The notes: generated from the letters alone by a model not told the origin. A DNA stretch of 64,000 bases from Pseudeuparius sepicola (GCA_963920635.1 OY987299.1:20352901-20416900), one strand, 5' to 3'; shown: positions 1 to 11,160, counted from the stretch's first letter. Numbers and translations: made by a program.

Positions 1-21
1 TTTAAGTTGTAAATTACAAAA

Positions 22-350
22 AAGAGGGTCAACTCCTGTTGTGTATTTGGATGTACCAAACGGGGCGGAAAGAATAAGAATAGTGGGGTTTATTTTCATT
101 CGTAAGTTTTAAAAATCTTTGCTAATAACTTTGCAGTTTTCCAAGAAATAAGGTGATATTAGAGACAAGTGGATTGCAGCAATAAAAAGGAAAAATTTTG
201 TACTCTCTACAAGTATTTACTTGCATTTGTAGTCAACAATTTATTAAAAGCAATTTCATAGAGAATTTTGGGCAGCGCAAACTTAAAAAGTATGTAATTA
301 TTACAGTTTTTTATTTTCCAAGTCATGATAGAAACTATCAAGGGAAAAAC
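22..350 (+). pseudogene. THAP zinc-finger domain, degenerate
   Basis: THAP domains are C2CH zinc fingers that bind DNA; they occur in host proteins and in P- and Harbinger-type transposases. Reading from about base 32 gives CCVFGC, the first Cys pair. A GTAAGT donor follows at 102 and a TTTGCAG acceptor ends at 136. Splicing this unusually short 35-nt intron gives FHSFPRNK. The expected next part, DKWIAAIKRKNF, sits in another frame at about 158-198, and a further frame change leads to CICSQQF at about 220-245, followed by RKLKK. The normal C-x2-H pair reads C-x2-Q, so a zinc ligand appears lost. With at least two frame breaks this is a relic. Transposon or host origin cannot be decided. Confidence 0.6.
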
Positions 351-1470
351 TGGCAAAATATTGTGCTAATGAACCTAGCTCTTCGTAGTCAAAGATGGAA
401 TTAATCTTGAGGTTCTGGTCCCTTTAATAAGGTAATTATTTGTAATTCTTTTTGTTAGATGCCTAAACATTAAAAATTATATAAAAATATGTAAAAGCTA
501 CCTGTCTTACATGCTTTTCCTATTAAATTGAATTTTAAAATTAATAAATCAGTTAAGATAAGTAATTAAAGTTGAAAATTTATACCTTATCCTAGATATT
601 TTGTCGCCTTTATTTTAAAATAAACTTTTGTTTTGGAATTTGTATTTTATTTGTCTCAATTTACTTCCAGGTACATAAAATTGCCATGTAGGTATTTTTT
701 TTAATCAATTCACTACTTTTTTCTGTGGTGGTTATATAGAAAAATTCGCATTCCTACAAACAAGCCCCGAATTTCGGAGTACAGATCATACAATAAAGAG
801 AATTACGGAACATGCCCATTAAATTCGCACATTAATATGCAACATCCCTCTATACCTCGTTTGCCTGAATCAGCTGACACGTTCATTAGGCGTCCTTGTC
901 TTACTTATTGCCATTTGAAACCTATCTCTCTCTAGAGTTGGCTGCCCCAAACAACAATGAAAGTGGTACCTGTGCGACTTCCATTGTACTTATCAATTCG
1001 ATGGTTATAACTGAAAATTAATGAACGCAGTCTATTGTTGGCCTAATTTATAAGTGACATAAAACACAAAACTCCAACATAAAAATGAGAACCTTGTTTA
1101 ATTTTAAAATCAAAGTCGGTTTGTTGACTTCTGCCATTTTAAGTGGAGTTTGTAAACTTTTTACACTAAGTTTCTTAAGTAATAATTAGTAATTGTGTGC
1201 ACGACTATGTTTTCTCTAGATGCAAAACTGTAAAAATTCTCAAATAAAAATCTCGATTGTTATAAAATATTTTAGATCGTTATAATTCTGTCGATTTTAT
1301 ATGCCGCACTTTTTTTTATTTTGTAACCAGATTTCGCGATCAGGAAAGTACTCGTAAATATTCAAGACCTATTTTTGTATATGTTTTCAGCTTTTCAAAG
1401 CTTAATCAAAGTTAGTATTATTAGACGTCTCATTAGATCTCCGTAAAACGAAAGATCGTAGCACAGCCGA
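351..1470. other. AT-rich sequence, nothing recognised
   Basis: No convincing coding region, RNA gene or repeat was seen. Short ORFs here lack recognisable domains. Confidence 0.5.
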
Positions 1471-1680
1471 TTATAGGAGAAGCCCTGAAGTTGAGAACGC
1501 TGGCAACATGGCTTGCGGGTCCGCGCGGCGTGGCCTGTCACTCCCTGTCAGTTGATTTTACAAGAAATTTACCAGAATTCATTTGTGTAGTGCGGGTAGT
1601 GCTATCGTCGCCAGATTGCTACGACGAGGCAGTGTGTCTCTGGGTGGAAACAGACTTCCTGAAGTGCTGGCGATAGCTTT
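1471..1680. other. GC-richer segment with a motif shared with 18.5 kb
   Basis: Base composition rises compared with its flanks. A 61-codon reading frame on the plus strand has no recognisable domain. The stretch ending CAGTGTGTCTCTG at about 1628-1641 recurs at about 18508-18521 after a similar GACGAG context. It may be an old repeat or a conserved noncoding segment. Confidence 0.35.
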
Positions 1681-2375
1681 TTTATAAATTTGTTTTGTTT
1701 GTGCAAAAGTGAAACATTTCTATAAAAGTTCTAAGTGAAGAATGGTGCCTTTACAATTTCAAGCAAAATATATTTTATTAGTTGAATGTATTATAAAATT
1801 GACCCTAACTGCCATTTCAATCACAAGAGTAGTATTCTTCTTCACAACATGCAGTTCTCTGTTCGCTTGTTGTTTGAATTTTTATGGAAATTTAACCATA
1901 AGGGAAGATAGGTAATCATCATTTGCCCTGCGCACTTTGCGAAATTTACCATATTATTTGTCGAAAATGTACCTGTGTACCCTAATTTATGTATTGCGTT
2001 TTTTTTATTTTATAAAAAAAAGTCCATATAACACTTAACTAGGTATTTATTTTTTTAAATATTAGATATATTAACATAGTCGTAATCTTTCATATGATCG
2101 CTATAAAAATCTTGTAAAATCGTAAAATATAACGGAATACCTTTAATAATTTGGGAATTCGCGGCATTTATATATACCGCTACGTAATCGCCGGCTTTTA
2201 CTTCGTTACAATTTTTACCGTCTTTATTGGGCAAACTTCCTTGCTTTTATTGTCTGTTAAACAAACTTACCTACTTAGGTACCCAATTATTGAAACAAAG
2301 GTCACAAATGTATCTAATTATAATTAAAAAAGGGTTGAACATTTATTAGAAAATATAAACTAAGCCAAAGTGCAG
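1681..2375. other. AT-rich sequence, nothing recognised
   Basis: No coding or repeat signal was identified. Confidence 0.5.
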
Positions 2376-2435
2376 ACTGCTCTAGACTGCATAGACCCGT
2401 TGAACCGTCCCGCTGAGCGTTTCCACATGTTTGCA
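2376..2435 (+). repeat. Diverged repeat shared with 18.6 kb
   Basis: The stretch with CTGCATAGACCCGTTGAA and CGTCCCGCTG is closely matched at about 18629-18670. It lies 0.75 kb downstream of the other motif shared with 18.5 kb, and the order of the two motifs is the same in both places. The class is unknown. Confidence 0.5.
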
Positions 2436-4092
2436 CAGGGCTTATAAAGTTTGAGAAGGTTGTGATAAGCAACCGAAGGCGAAAATCTCGGACCAAAAAA
2501 AATATTATAGACACTCCTTTTTTATCAACCAGCATATACATACAATACGAAATTAAAACTTTCCTTGTTATGGTGGAACATCTGGTTAGTATTCGTAAAG
2601 CCCACAAAGATCGTAGGCAGAAAATATTTTTAGATACCAGGGTTAAAACATTCAATAAAGTAGGGAACATTTTTCTTTCATAATAGTATATTGTGTACTA
2701 AGGGTCTAACGTGCGTCTTTTAATCCCGAGAGTACAAATTCTTCGAGGGATTAAGAGTCACTTTAGTCCCGTGGTACATAGGCTATTTCTTGCATCGCAG
2801 GAATTAAAATTTAAAAATTCACAAGACATTATGTACTTAAAAAGAAATATTCAACATTACAAACTTACTACTTTGCACCGTTGTAGTGAGAAAACTGTTT
2901 GAGATAGATCAAAATGAATTTCACATTTATATCTTAAATTGCCAAGGGCTACCTAATGGTGCTGGTGTCAATAATTGGTAGCATGGTGCCAAAATTGTTA
3001 CCAAAAGTTGGTACCTTGGTACCAACCATCAGTTACATTCTTGTAAAGTTAACATAGGAATGTTAAATTTATTCTGTCCAGTTTTGTCGCTACAACGGTG
3101 CAAAGAAGTGAATATGCCTATTTTCAATTATTGTTCATAGCTCAGAATCTACTAATTTTTAAAACATGGCAGTATTCAGATGTGTTTAAAATTTTCCGTA
3201 GAATCCTGATTTATTTATCTACTACGTTTCATTACTGTTCATTTAATTAATGTTATTGAATAAAGTACATAGATGGTTATAGTTTCTATTATTTTTGTTA
3301 CTTTTAATCTCAAGGGACTAAAATTGTTTACTCCCAAGGGACTAAAATATTTTAGTCCCAAGGGAGCAAATGCCGAACTTTAGTCCCGCAAATGGGGGAG
3401 TAAAGTGATCACTTTCGTCCCTGTGGTGCCATGGTAATATCCAGTAAAGTTCCTGTGCGCTACTTGAATTCTTTAGTTTTTTTATTGGAAAAAAATATTT
3501 TGGGGTATATAGTGGTATTTGGTTTTTGAAATTGTGTTAACCTATGCCTTTTCTGCTGCTGGACGAAAAAGATACACGCGGCATAGGCTTGATAACTAAA
3601 CTTTTCGTCACGTCACTATTAATGTCCTTGAACAGAGACTTGAATCGGGATGGTGCAAATGTTGCAATTCATTTATTTATTTCCCTTTAATTTTAGTAGT
3701 TACTTTTGTATCAAATGGTAAATAAATAAATAATAATAAAATTACTGACTGGAACAAGCGTAGGTAGTAAATGCGCACCCTATATAATATAATTAAAGCC
3801 AGAAAGAATAAGCATTAGTAGAATTAGAATATAAAGGAAACTTGTCTAATATAAATATATTGCTTTCCATGGGGAATCAGCATGAAGCAAATAGTGTTAT
3901 CAAAGTCTTACCCTTGCAAAAGAACATACACTTATTCATAGGTACTGGAAGAAAGAGCGGCTGTGTCAGTTGTTCCCAAAGTAATAAATACACTAATGGT
4001 CGTCAATGTGCAGTTACCAAGACAAAGTGCCAAGTATACGCATAGAAAAAAACGTAATTGCCATATAACTTTAAATGATCAAGTGAAATGTA
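2436..4092. repeat. Noncoding sequence with TTAGTCCC-type direct repeats
   Basis: No gene is visible. Bases about 2737-2775 and 3390-3430 share a GGGA-TAAAG-CACTTT-GTCCC-GTGGT pattern in direct orientation. GGGACTAAAAT and its complement recur between 3310 and 3380. The 2990-3030 stretch has several short GGTACC and TTGGTACC palindromic motifs. This may be a decayed transposon. Confidence 0.4.
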
Positions 4093-4413
4093 TACGGGGT
4101 GACAATTTGAAAACCTACCACCTCCATATCTCAGACAATAAAAGAAATATTTTTAAAAATCAAAATCCGTTTCGCTAATACGGAGGGGGGACCACAATGA
4201 CATAGTTGGCGACTCACTCCCTTCAACCCCCTGCGCCACAGCCACCCCAAATTTAAAATCTCAAATGGCAACACCCCATGTGTGATATGTCGTTGGAAAG
4301 CTCTGAAAAAATGCTTTCCAACAATACCAATACAATAGTAGTACATTTGGACTAGCAGTTTTCGCGCAAATGGAGAGAGAACATGAAAAAGTAAATATTT
4401 CTAAAGTTTGCAT

Positions 4414-4557
4414 TTATTCCAGTAAATGTACAAAATGATTTCCATTTTGGGCAAGGCAATAGTATAATCTATTTTTGAATTCCTGTAGAACCTTCTCAAA
4501 TGTCGTTTTCGAAATATTTCGGCATTCTTGACTAATTCTCTGTTTTAGTTCGTCCAT
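4414..4557 (-). pseudogene. Mariner-like transposase C-terminal fragment (left arm)
   Basis: A 47-codon frame starts MDELKQRISQECRNISK and includes LYYCLAQNGNHFVHLLE before the stop. This matches the C-terminal tail typical of mariner transposases, where a VRQ-FE-RLYYC--NG-HFEHLL pattern is common. The catalytic core is absent. The same tail occurs in opposite orientation in the right arm, so the fragment was captured before or during formation of the inverted repeat. Confidence 0.65.
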
Positions 4558-4913
4558 GTGCTATGAATAGGGTTTTTTCATATTTTTATTACTATCTGCA
4601 CTACTGTCATACCTGCTTTGGGTTCAATGGAACAGCCTATACCACTACTGTCGCACCTGCTTTGGGTTCAATAGAACAGCTTATACACAGTTACGGGATA
4701 CGGAATAGGTAGCCATAAAAACACTGCAAAAACCTTTGTATTATAGGCTGTTCCATTGAACCCAAAGCAGGTATGACAGTAGTGGTATAGGCTGTTCCAT
4801 TGAACCCAAAGCAGATATGACAGTAGTCGTATAGGCTGTTCCATTCCACACAAAGCAGCTATTACAGTAGTTCAGATAGTGATAAAAATACGAAAAAACC
4901 CTTTTCATAACAC

Positions 4914-5042
4914 ATGGACGAACTAAAACAGAGAATTAGTCAAGAATGCCGAAATATTTCGAAAACGACATTTGAGAAGGTTCGACAGGAATTTGAGAAT
5001 AGATTATACTATTACCTTGCCCAAAATGGAAATCATTTTTAA
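4914..5042 (+). pseudogene. Mariner-like transposase C-terminal fragment (right arm)
   Basis: This is the mirror copy of the fragment at 4414-4557. It has the same MDELKQRISQ start and VRQEFENRLYYYLAQNG core, but stops right after NGNHF and so lacks the VHLLE tail. Substitutions between the two arms show they have diverged since the palindrome formed. Confidence 0.65.
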
Positions 5043-5144
5043 CATTTACTGAAATAAACTCGAACTTTAGAAATAGGTATTTACTTTGTCATATTCTCTC
5101 TCCATTTGCGGGAAAACTACTAGTCCAAATGTACTACTATTGGA

Positions 5145-5590
5145 CCGGGAGATAGTGACAGATTTTTGGACGTGATTTTACTCAGTATGCCTTGCAAAGG
5201 GCATTATGTGGCACATATTCTCACAATAATAAGGTATGAATCATAAGCATACTTCTCATTGGCAGCCTGTTCAGAAACGTGGAAAAATTAATTATTAAAA
5301 TACAAGATCACGTGGCAATAATAGCCCTTTGGACCCACCCTAACTGTATGCCTATGGTTTTCCAAGGAATTTTCTATTTTGAACTTCATTATAAAACACA
5401 TGGCAGCCTGTATAAAACCATATCAAAACGCATATTTTTCGAATAATTGAAAACTCAGTTTTCACATGAAGAACCCAGGATGACTCTCTGATTCATACCT
5501 TATTATTGTGAGAATATGTGCCACATAATGCCCTTTGCAAGGCATACTGAGTAAAATCACGTCCGAAAATCTGTCACTATCTCCCGGTCT
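5145..5590. mobile_element. Second foldback element nested in the right arm
   Basis: Arms of about 80 bp start GACCGGGAGATAGTGACAG near 5144 and end with its complement near 5589. They continue through TGCCTTGCAAAGGGCAT and AATAAGGTATGAATCA. The opposite arm of the host element, at about 4318-4345, reads straight through this point and serves as an internal empty site. No coding region was seen inside. Confidence 0.75.
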
Positions 5591-6010
5591 ATATTTGGTA
5601 TTGTTGGAAAGCATTTTTTTTAGAGCTTTCCAACGACATCACACATAGGGTGTTGCCATTTGAGATTTTAAAGTTGGGGTGGCTGTGGCGCAGAGCGTTG
5701 AAGGGGGTGAGTCGCCAACTATGTCATTGTGGTTCTTCCTCCATGTTACCGAAACGGATTTTGATTTTTGAAAATATCTCTTTTATTTTCTGAGATATGG
5801 GGGTGGTAAGTTTTCAAATTGTCACCCCGTAGGGTAAACCCGGGAGAGATGGCGCAGCTAAAATTGAAATCAATTATCTCGCTTATTTTTTATTATTAAA
5901 ATAAGAACAGCCCGTTGTAAATTAAGATTATGCGATAAGTATAAGTAAACAACATAAAATTTAGTTCAAACACTACACAAATCAAAATATTTAAATTTTT
6001 TATTTTTGTT

Positions 6011-6082
6011 TGATGCGCCATCTCTCCCGTACTAGTACGGGGCAGATGGCGCATACACTATGGGAGAGATGGCGCATCAAAA
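6011..6082. repeat. Subterminal GGGAGAGATGGCGCA repeats, left side
   Basis: Copies of the inner TIR motif occur as an inverted and direct set: TGCGCCATCTCTCCC at about 6014, GGGCAGATGGCGCA at about 6041 and GGGAGAGATGGCGCA at about 6062. Repeats of the terminal motif inside the ends are a usual arrangement for transposase binding sites. That role is inferred here. Confidence 0.7.
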
Positions 6083-6118
6083 AAATAGCTAAACTTAGAG
6101 AACTAACAGTAAGATAAG

Positions 6119-7948
6119 TCAGTTATTTTTCTTTGAGACCTTCCCACATAAATCGCAATAGTTTTTGTATTTTGTACAGTCTTCGTGAAGCCATTTGTGA
6201 CACCTAACACACTTAATCCAATCGGTAGTTTTTTTGGTGGTGTTGTAGTTTTCGCCACAACCGCTGCACACATTCTCGTCGTCAGATGAGATTTCATCGT
6301 CATCATCACAGAACTCGATCCTTGTGTCATCGTCATCAGAAGAAGATTCTTGCCATGCATCCACTTTCCTACTTTTCTTTTTTAACGAAGTTGCTTTTTT
6401 CTCGCATGTTCTTTTTTTTGCTTTAGCTTCTTTCTTTAGTTTAAGTAAATTAATGTTGTCTTCTGAATTTAAAACTGCAGCTAAACGTCTGGAATTTGCA
6501 CGAGCAGTTTTCACGTGTGCTGCAATAACAGGTACCGGGAGTGATGTTAACCTCTCCATTATTTGCCTGATTATCTTCATCTTTTTCGTTTGTTTCAATT
6601 TCTTCGTTAGGATTCTCCTCCGACATAATATTGTCTCTTGAAGTACCTGGGATGGGCGAATATCTTCCTTCATCGACCATTTCATTGTGTTCTGATTCTC
6701 TTGGCGTTGGCGTATGTGGGTTGTTTAGAACTTGTTGGTTTTCAGTGTTAAAGAAAAAGTGATCTGGAATTATTTCTCGATTAAAAGGTATTATACCTGT
6801 TGCTTGAAACCCCGAAATTGCATTTTTTTCAGAAGTAGCCTTTGTCCATCCCTTAGAGAAAATTTTGCCAAACACTAGACGATTAATTTTCCGGCCGGGA
6901 TTCATTTTGGTATAGTTGTTACACGCCTCATAATAGTAGCCTTTTAGAGCCTTAAAAAAGCACCTATCAAGGGGTTGTAAAAAATGGGTGCTGTGGCTGG
7001 GCAAGCACAATAATATAATATTCTGTTCCTCGGCGTATTCTAACATCTCTACTGAAGTACAATGGGATGAATGTCCGTCTAATATCAACAAGACAGTTCC
7101 TTGAACTTTTCTCGGGACGAATTGTGTTTTCAGCCACTCAAAAAATATGTCATTAGTAACATAGGCTGATTTTTGTGACATTATAATATTTGAGCCTGGA
7201 GGCATTCCGTCTTGGTATTCGGGTTTACTATTTTTTCCTTTCATGATAAATGTAGGAGGTAAAAATGTACCCTCACCATTGCAGCAGACTATAACAGAAA
7301 TAGTTTCCCCTTTCTCTGCTGAAGTAACACTCGCTACTAATTTGGACCCTTTAGCTGCCAAAACATTGCCTGGCCGACTATTCAATTGGACTCCAGTTTC
7401 ATCTATGTTGTAGATTTGGCCTGGTTTTGCCGAAAGATTGTGGGCAATTATAATTTCGCTCAGCAATTCAAAATATTTGTCCACGTCAGTCTTTTTTACT
7501 TCACATCGTGACAATGATATAGATTTAGCTTTCCTAACGCTTAGATCCGTGTTGCGGCGAAGGAAAAGTTGCAGCCACTCGTCGCCAGCCATTTCCAATT
7601 CATTATTAAAATTATGTTTAAGGTTTAATTGTACCGCCAGTTTGTAAGCCATCACTCTAACTTCTTTTCTGGTTGGTGCAAATCCGGATTTTTGTAATTT
7701 TTTTATATGGGTAACTAGTTTTTTTTTTCATTCTCTACGCCTAATAAAGATGACGGACCCAAAGATTTCTTAACAAAACACTGATTTTTCATTCTTCTTC
7801 TAATTGTCGTTGCTGGCACACCAAATCTTCTAGACGCTTCATTAATGCTTAATCTATTTTCATTAATTGCCGTTACAGCATCTTGTAAGTCTCTTTCTGA
7901 CCATGCTCCTCTAACACGACCCAATTTTCTTTTGTAGAACGTCGGCAT
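6119..7948 (-). pseudogene. pogo/Tigger transposase with PHD-like finger, frameshifted
   Basis: It would cut and paste the element. The N-terminus (7948-7715) is a psq-type helix-turn-helix: a WSERDLQDAV start, then INEASRRFGVPATTIRRRM. A frameshift lies in the A-run at about 7717-7730; the other frame then continues THIKKLQKSGFAPTRKE into the DDE_1 region (7655-6450). There YNIDETG (D85), LILDGHSSH (D193) and FLQPLD (D230) form the catalytic triad, numbered from the methionine at 7655, with 36 residues between the last two. A second frame change near 6540 leads to a basic and acidic C-terminus with a C-x2-C, W-x2-C-x2-C-x4-H-x2-C, C-x2-C zinc finger of PHD type (about 6260-6135). All motifs survive, so the element is fairly young; the two frame breaks make it inactive as sequenced. 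Confidence 0.88.
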
Positions 7949-7984
7949 CTCTGAAATACGAAAAAAAGCATTAATTTTGTCTTT

Positions 7985-8073
7985 GCGCCATCTCTCCCTA
8001 CATGCGCCATCTCTCCCCAGTCAAGATACGCCATCTCCCCTTTTATACTGGGAGAGATGGCGCACGCACGTTC
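7985..8073. repeat. Subterminal GGGAGAGATGGCGCA repeats, right side
   Basis: Four matches to the inner TIR motif lie here: GCGCCATCTCTCCC at about 7986 and 8004, a weaker ACGCCATCTCCCC at about 8028, and the inverted GGGAGAGATGGCGCA at about 8050. They lie just upstream of the transposase start at 7948, so they may also affect its expression. Confidence 0.7.
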
Positions 8074-8409
8074 TTCTATCTTTGCGGTGATCTATAGAAC
8101 TGAATGTCCCTAACATAACCTCACTTAATACTACTTCAAGGAAAAGTATAAATTATTCGAAGAAAATAACAAAAATGCCAGTTTACACAAGATGAGAGTA
8201 AACAGTAAATAAATATTCATTGATTAGAAATAATATTTTTGCTTTACTTACCTTAGATAAGGAAATATTCCGTATTTTGTAGGGAATGCTTGACATGCAC
8301 GGCTAGTACAGACGTTAGTCACACAAAATATATTTGTACTATGCAATCTGAAAACGTTAATCGCTACGCCATCACACCCGGGTGCGCCATCTATCCCGGG
8401 TTTACCCTA

Positions 8410-8560
8410 TATAAAGTGTAGGTGACAATAACAAAGTTTTGTGATGGTAAACATCAAAATGTTGGCAATAAAACTTGCCATTGAAAGTTTAGTCTGTATT
8501 ATTTTCGGTTTGAGGTAAAAATAAAATTTTATTTCGGTTCCAAGTGTTTCTAATACTGTT
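8410..8560. other. Flank of the nested elements
   Basis: This is the continuation of host sequence beyond the pogo element's TA. Nothing was recognised. Confidence 0.5.
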
Positions 8561-8795
8561 ACAGATTTTCTAACCAACGTAAACCCCTGAAAAGGCCGCG
8601 CGGAGGAGTGAGGAGCGTCGCAGCAGCGGCAGCGGCGGGTAATAAACCGTGAACTGCGACATGTTCGAGTCTCGCACCGGATGCAGCCGAACGCGAAACA
8701 TAAAGCGCAGCAAAAGCGCTTTCATAAAACAATTTAATGTGGGAGGCGGCCTGCCGCATGGGCGGAGTTCCAGAGAGGGCACTAAATTTAGTGAA
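8561..8795. other. GC-rich island, unclassified
   Basis: About 230 bases are CpG-rich in an AT-rich setting, with GCAGCGGCAGCGGCGGG near 8620. Minus-strand frames of 85 and 97 codons cross it but look compositional and have no domain. It could be a promoter or first-exon region or a conserved noncoding segment. Confidence 0.3.
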
Positions 8796-8889
8796 TTTGA
8801 CTGGTAGTCGATACAAAATTTGATTCTCAATTTTTTACGGTAACGAGTTCTCTTTGCGGTCAATATTTCGCAGTTGTGTCATATCAACA

Positions 8890-10140
8890 GATAGGCCAGG
8901 GAAATTACGGTAAAAAATAACGAAACCTAGACAAAAATCATAACCGCATTTTTATAATGCCATCACAAAATATTGGTAATAAATGAACGCCAGAATTGTT
9001 TTTATACAAAATAAATAAGTATACGCGTGTGGGCGTTTTTTAGAAAAATACATTTTCTTGTTGTAATAAAGACGGCAAAAATATTAACTGCGAATTTTAA
9101 GCTGCATTTATTAGTAAGTAAGGTATATAAAGTTGAGATTGATAAATTAAATTACGTTTGCGTTTGCGCAAGTATCCGAATGATGTAAAAATGACATTTT
9201 GCGTAATATTTTGTTGGGCAAAAATATTAACTGCGTTTTTATTATTTATAATTATTACCTTAAAAATCAAGTATTAACAGCTTGTTCTGAAATTAAACAT
9301 ATTGTTTCGCCGGAAATCGCATTTTAAAGAAATTTGAAGCTGTCTTTGAGAGCAAAATAATTATTAACTGGCATTTTTGTCAAACTTTGTAAGTGGAGTC
9401 TTGTTAAATTTTTTGAAATTAAACAAAAATTGGTAACGGAAGTATTTTGAAATGACAAATGACAGTTGTATATATGTATATGTGATTTAATATAGTTATA
9501 TTGTAAAAAGTTAAACAAAAAAAAAACAGTTATGATTTTTGCTTTCCTAAAGAAATGACAAGTGAAAGTTGACCTATATGCCCCGTAAATAAATGTTTAA
9601 TTTCGCTATATATGATTCAATATAGTTATGTTGTAAAAAGTTAAAAAAAAACAGTTTATATATTTGCCTAGTCTATACCAATGAGAAGTGACAGCTCACG
9701 TACATGCAGTTCAGATAAATGTTTAATTTTGTATAAGTTACATTCTATTTGTAAAAGGGAATGATCATCTGCAATAAAATTTTTGCTTTTGCCGAAATAG
9801 AAAATTATCCGATTTTTATCCCTCTTTGTCGATCTAAGTTACTTCCATATTCTTAGAATGTTTAATTTCTTAATATAATGTTAGCAAGGGAAGTTTTTTT
9901 ACCTATAGAGTCTAAAAAAATCCAGTTAACATTTTTGCTCGAAATTTCTAACGAAAAATAGGTGTTTTTTGAGGTAACTCAAGGTTCCGTTTTTTCAAAA
10001 TGTTTAATTTTAGGTTTCTACCAACGTATTTACTTATAACTTTGATATGGTAAAACAAAATTGCAGTTAATATTTTTTTTGTAGGTAGATTTGTTTGTGA
10101 TAACATGACATTTCCATGCTTCTGAAGAAAACCGTGTGCA
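8890..10140. repeat. Mosaic of degenerate repeats, noncoding
   Basis: The motif GGCAAAAATATTAACTGCG occurs at about 9074 and 9214, with a weaker form at 9350, and in inverted form near 9915 and 10065. Diverged units of about 100 bp around ATATAGTTAT-TTGTAAAAAGTTAAA are tandem at about 9440-9730. It is probably a decayed transposon. No protein remnant was seen. Confidence 0.45.
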
Positions 10141-10354
10141 CAAACCATTACGTGAATTGCAGAAGAATAAACACTATATTTTGGAATTACGAGATTATTT
10201 ATTCAACCAGTTGAAGAAGCGAGAATCTAGATATTATATTTTGGAAGAGTATTTTGTAACGCATGCAAGAAATGAAACTAGTCCCAAAGCGATCCAATGG
10301 TTCACCATATAAAGAAGAAACTGAGAAATCTAATATGCATTCTATATCTACTTA

Positions 10355-10476
10355 CAGTCCGTGCACTCTAAGTTGACACGCGAGAACCTCAGTCTAAGCG
10401 AGGCACAATAAGCTACTTATGGATCACTTGCGCTTAGACTGAGGTTTCAGCGTGTCAGACTAGACTGCACGAACTG
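10355..10476. mobile_element. 122-bp hairpin MITE
   Basis: The sequence from CAGTCCGTGCA to TGCACGAACTG is nearly a full palindrome. Arms of about 48 bp include CCTCAGTCTAAGCG and its complement, with a loop of about 20 bases. TA flanks both ends (10353-10354 and 10477-10478). Size and flanks fit a Tc1/mariner-type MITE. Its transcript would fold like a long miRNA precursor, but that is speculation. Confidence 0.75.
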
Positions 10477-10478
10477 TA

Positions 10479-10790
10479 ATTATTACATGGACTTTATTTC
10501 AAGGCAAAAGGTACCAAAACACTCTTGCTTGTTTTTTAGACTCCCTTTTCTTAAGAAAATCTATGGAAATATAATGCCATGTCAACTTAACAAAAATGAA
10601 AGGGACAAAACATACAATCATTTTATTTTATTTTGGATATTAAATTCGTCAAAACAGACATATTTGCATGTTTTTATTTTATAAAAGATTCTGCAACTAT
10701 TATGTTTTTCACCTCCCTGTCGATTTTTCCGTCGCATGGCGGCATTGGCGATCGTTTGAAACAGCGCTGTAATTAATTTAGTGTTTAGTC
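10479..10790. other. No gene recognised
   Basis: AT-rich sequence between the hairpin MITE and the next element. Short overlapping frames have no domains. Confidence 0.5.
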
Positions 10791-11082
10791 CCAAGAACGG
10801 TAGACGCACAGGATTGCTCGATCGGGCAAATCTCTCCGCCGGCGTGACGTCACCGCTAGACTGCTATCTGCTAAGCGCGCCGGGAGCTACCGTTCAAAAT
10901 ATAGAAAGGGTGGGTTTTCTGTGGATGTTCTGTGTTTTTGAGCTACTTTTGCCTTTGATTTTTATACACTATTAAGAGTACAGAGAACTTTTATTTTTTA
11001 CTTAGAATATATCAAGACTAAGGGATTAATTTATAAAATTGCCAATATATGGAATAATTGCATACTGAAGAAAATTTCGAAA

Positions 11083-11160
11083 ATAGTTATTTATGTACCA
11101 AGGCACTGAAGTTCAACTTTTTATGACTCATGTGGAATTTAGTTGCCGAGGCCTCTGGCT
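11083..11160. repeat. Dispersed repeat also at 46.3 kb
   Basis: The stretch TTATTTATGTACCAAGGCACTGAA through TGACTCATGTGGAATTTAG and CGAGGCCTC matches 46301-46375 with few differences and in the same orientation. It lies within the THAP/Harbinger-type element, so it is either part of that family or a nested fragment. Confidence 0.7.

Larger units (their letters stand above)
4095..5829. mobile_element. Foldback element with TA target duplication, mariner-derived
   Basis: The ends are CGGGGTGACAATTTG and its complement, each flanked by TA (4093-4094 and 5830-5831). The left arm, about 4095-4700, pairs with the right arm, about 4740-5829, once a nested insertion at 5145-5590 is removed. The loop is only a few tens of bases near 4690-4735. 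Each arm carries the end of a mariner-like transposase. Copies of a roughly 45-bp unit (CCTGCTTTGGGTTCAA) lie around the centre, two on the left and three inverted on the right. TA flanks, arm structure and transposase fragments together indicate a non-autonomous Tc1/mariner derivative. Confidence 0.8.
5832..8407 (-). mobile_element. pogo/Tigger-like DNA transposon
   Basis: Terminal inverted repeats of about 25 bp begin GGGTAAACCCGGGAGAG on the left and end with the complement on the right, with one mismatch. A TA duplication flanks them (5830-5831 and 8408-8409). The element carries a minus-strand transposase with a complete DDD set. It sits in the terminal TA of the 4095-5829 foldback: that element's right end, GTCACCCCG, precedes it, and removing the pogo element restores CCCCG-TA-TA. 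Terminal-like repeats recur inside both ends. Confidence 0.92.

Noticed and set aside
6324..6641. 105-codon plus-strand ORF
   Set aside because: Antisense to the Lys- and Glu-rich C-terminus of the pogo transposase; its Phe and Ser composition is the mirror of that.
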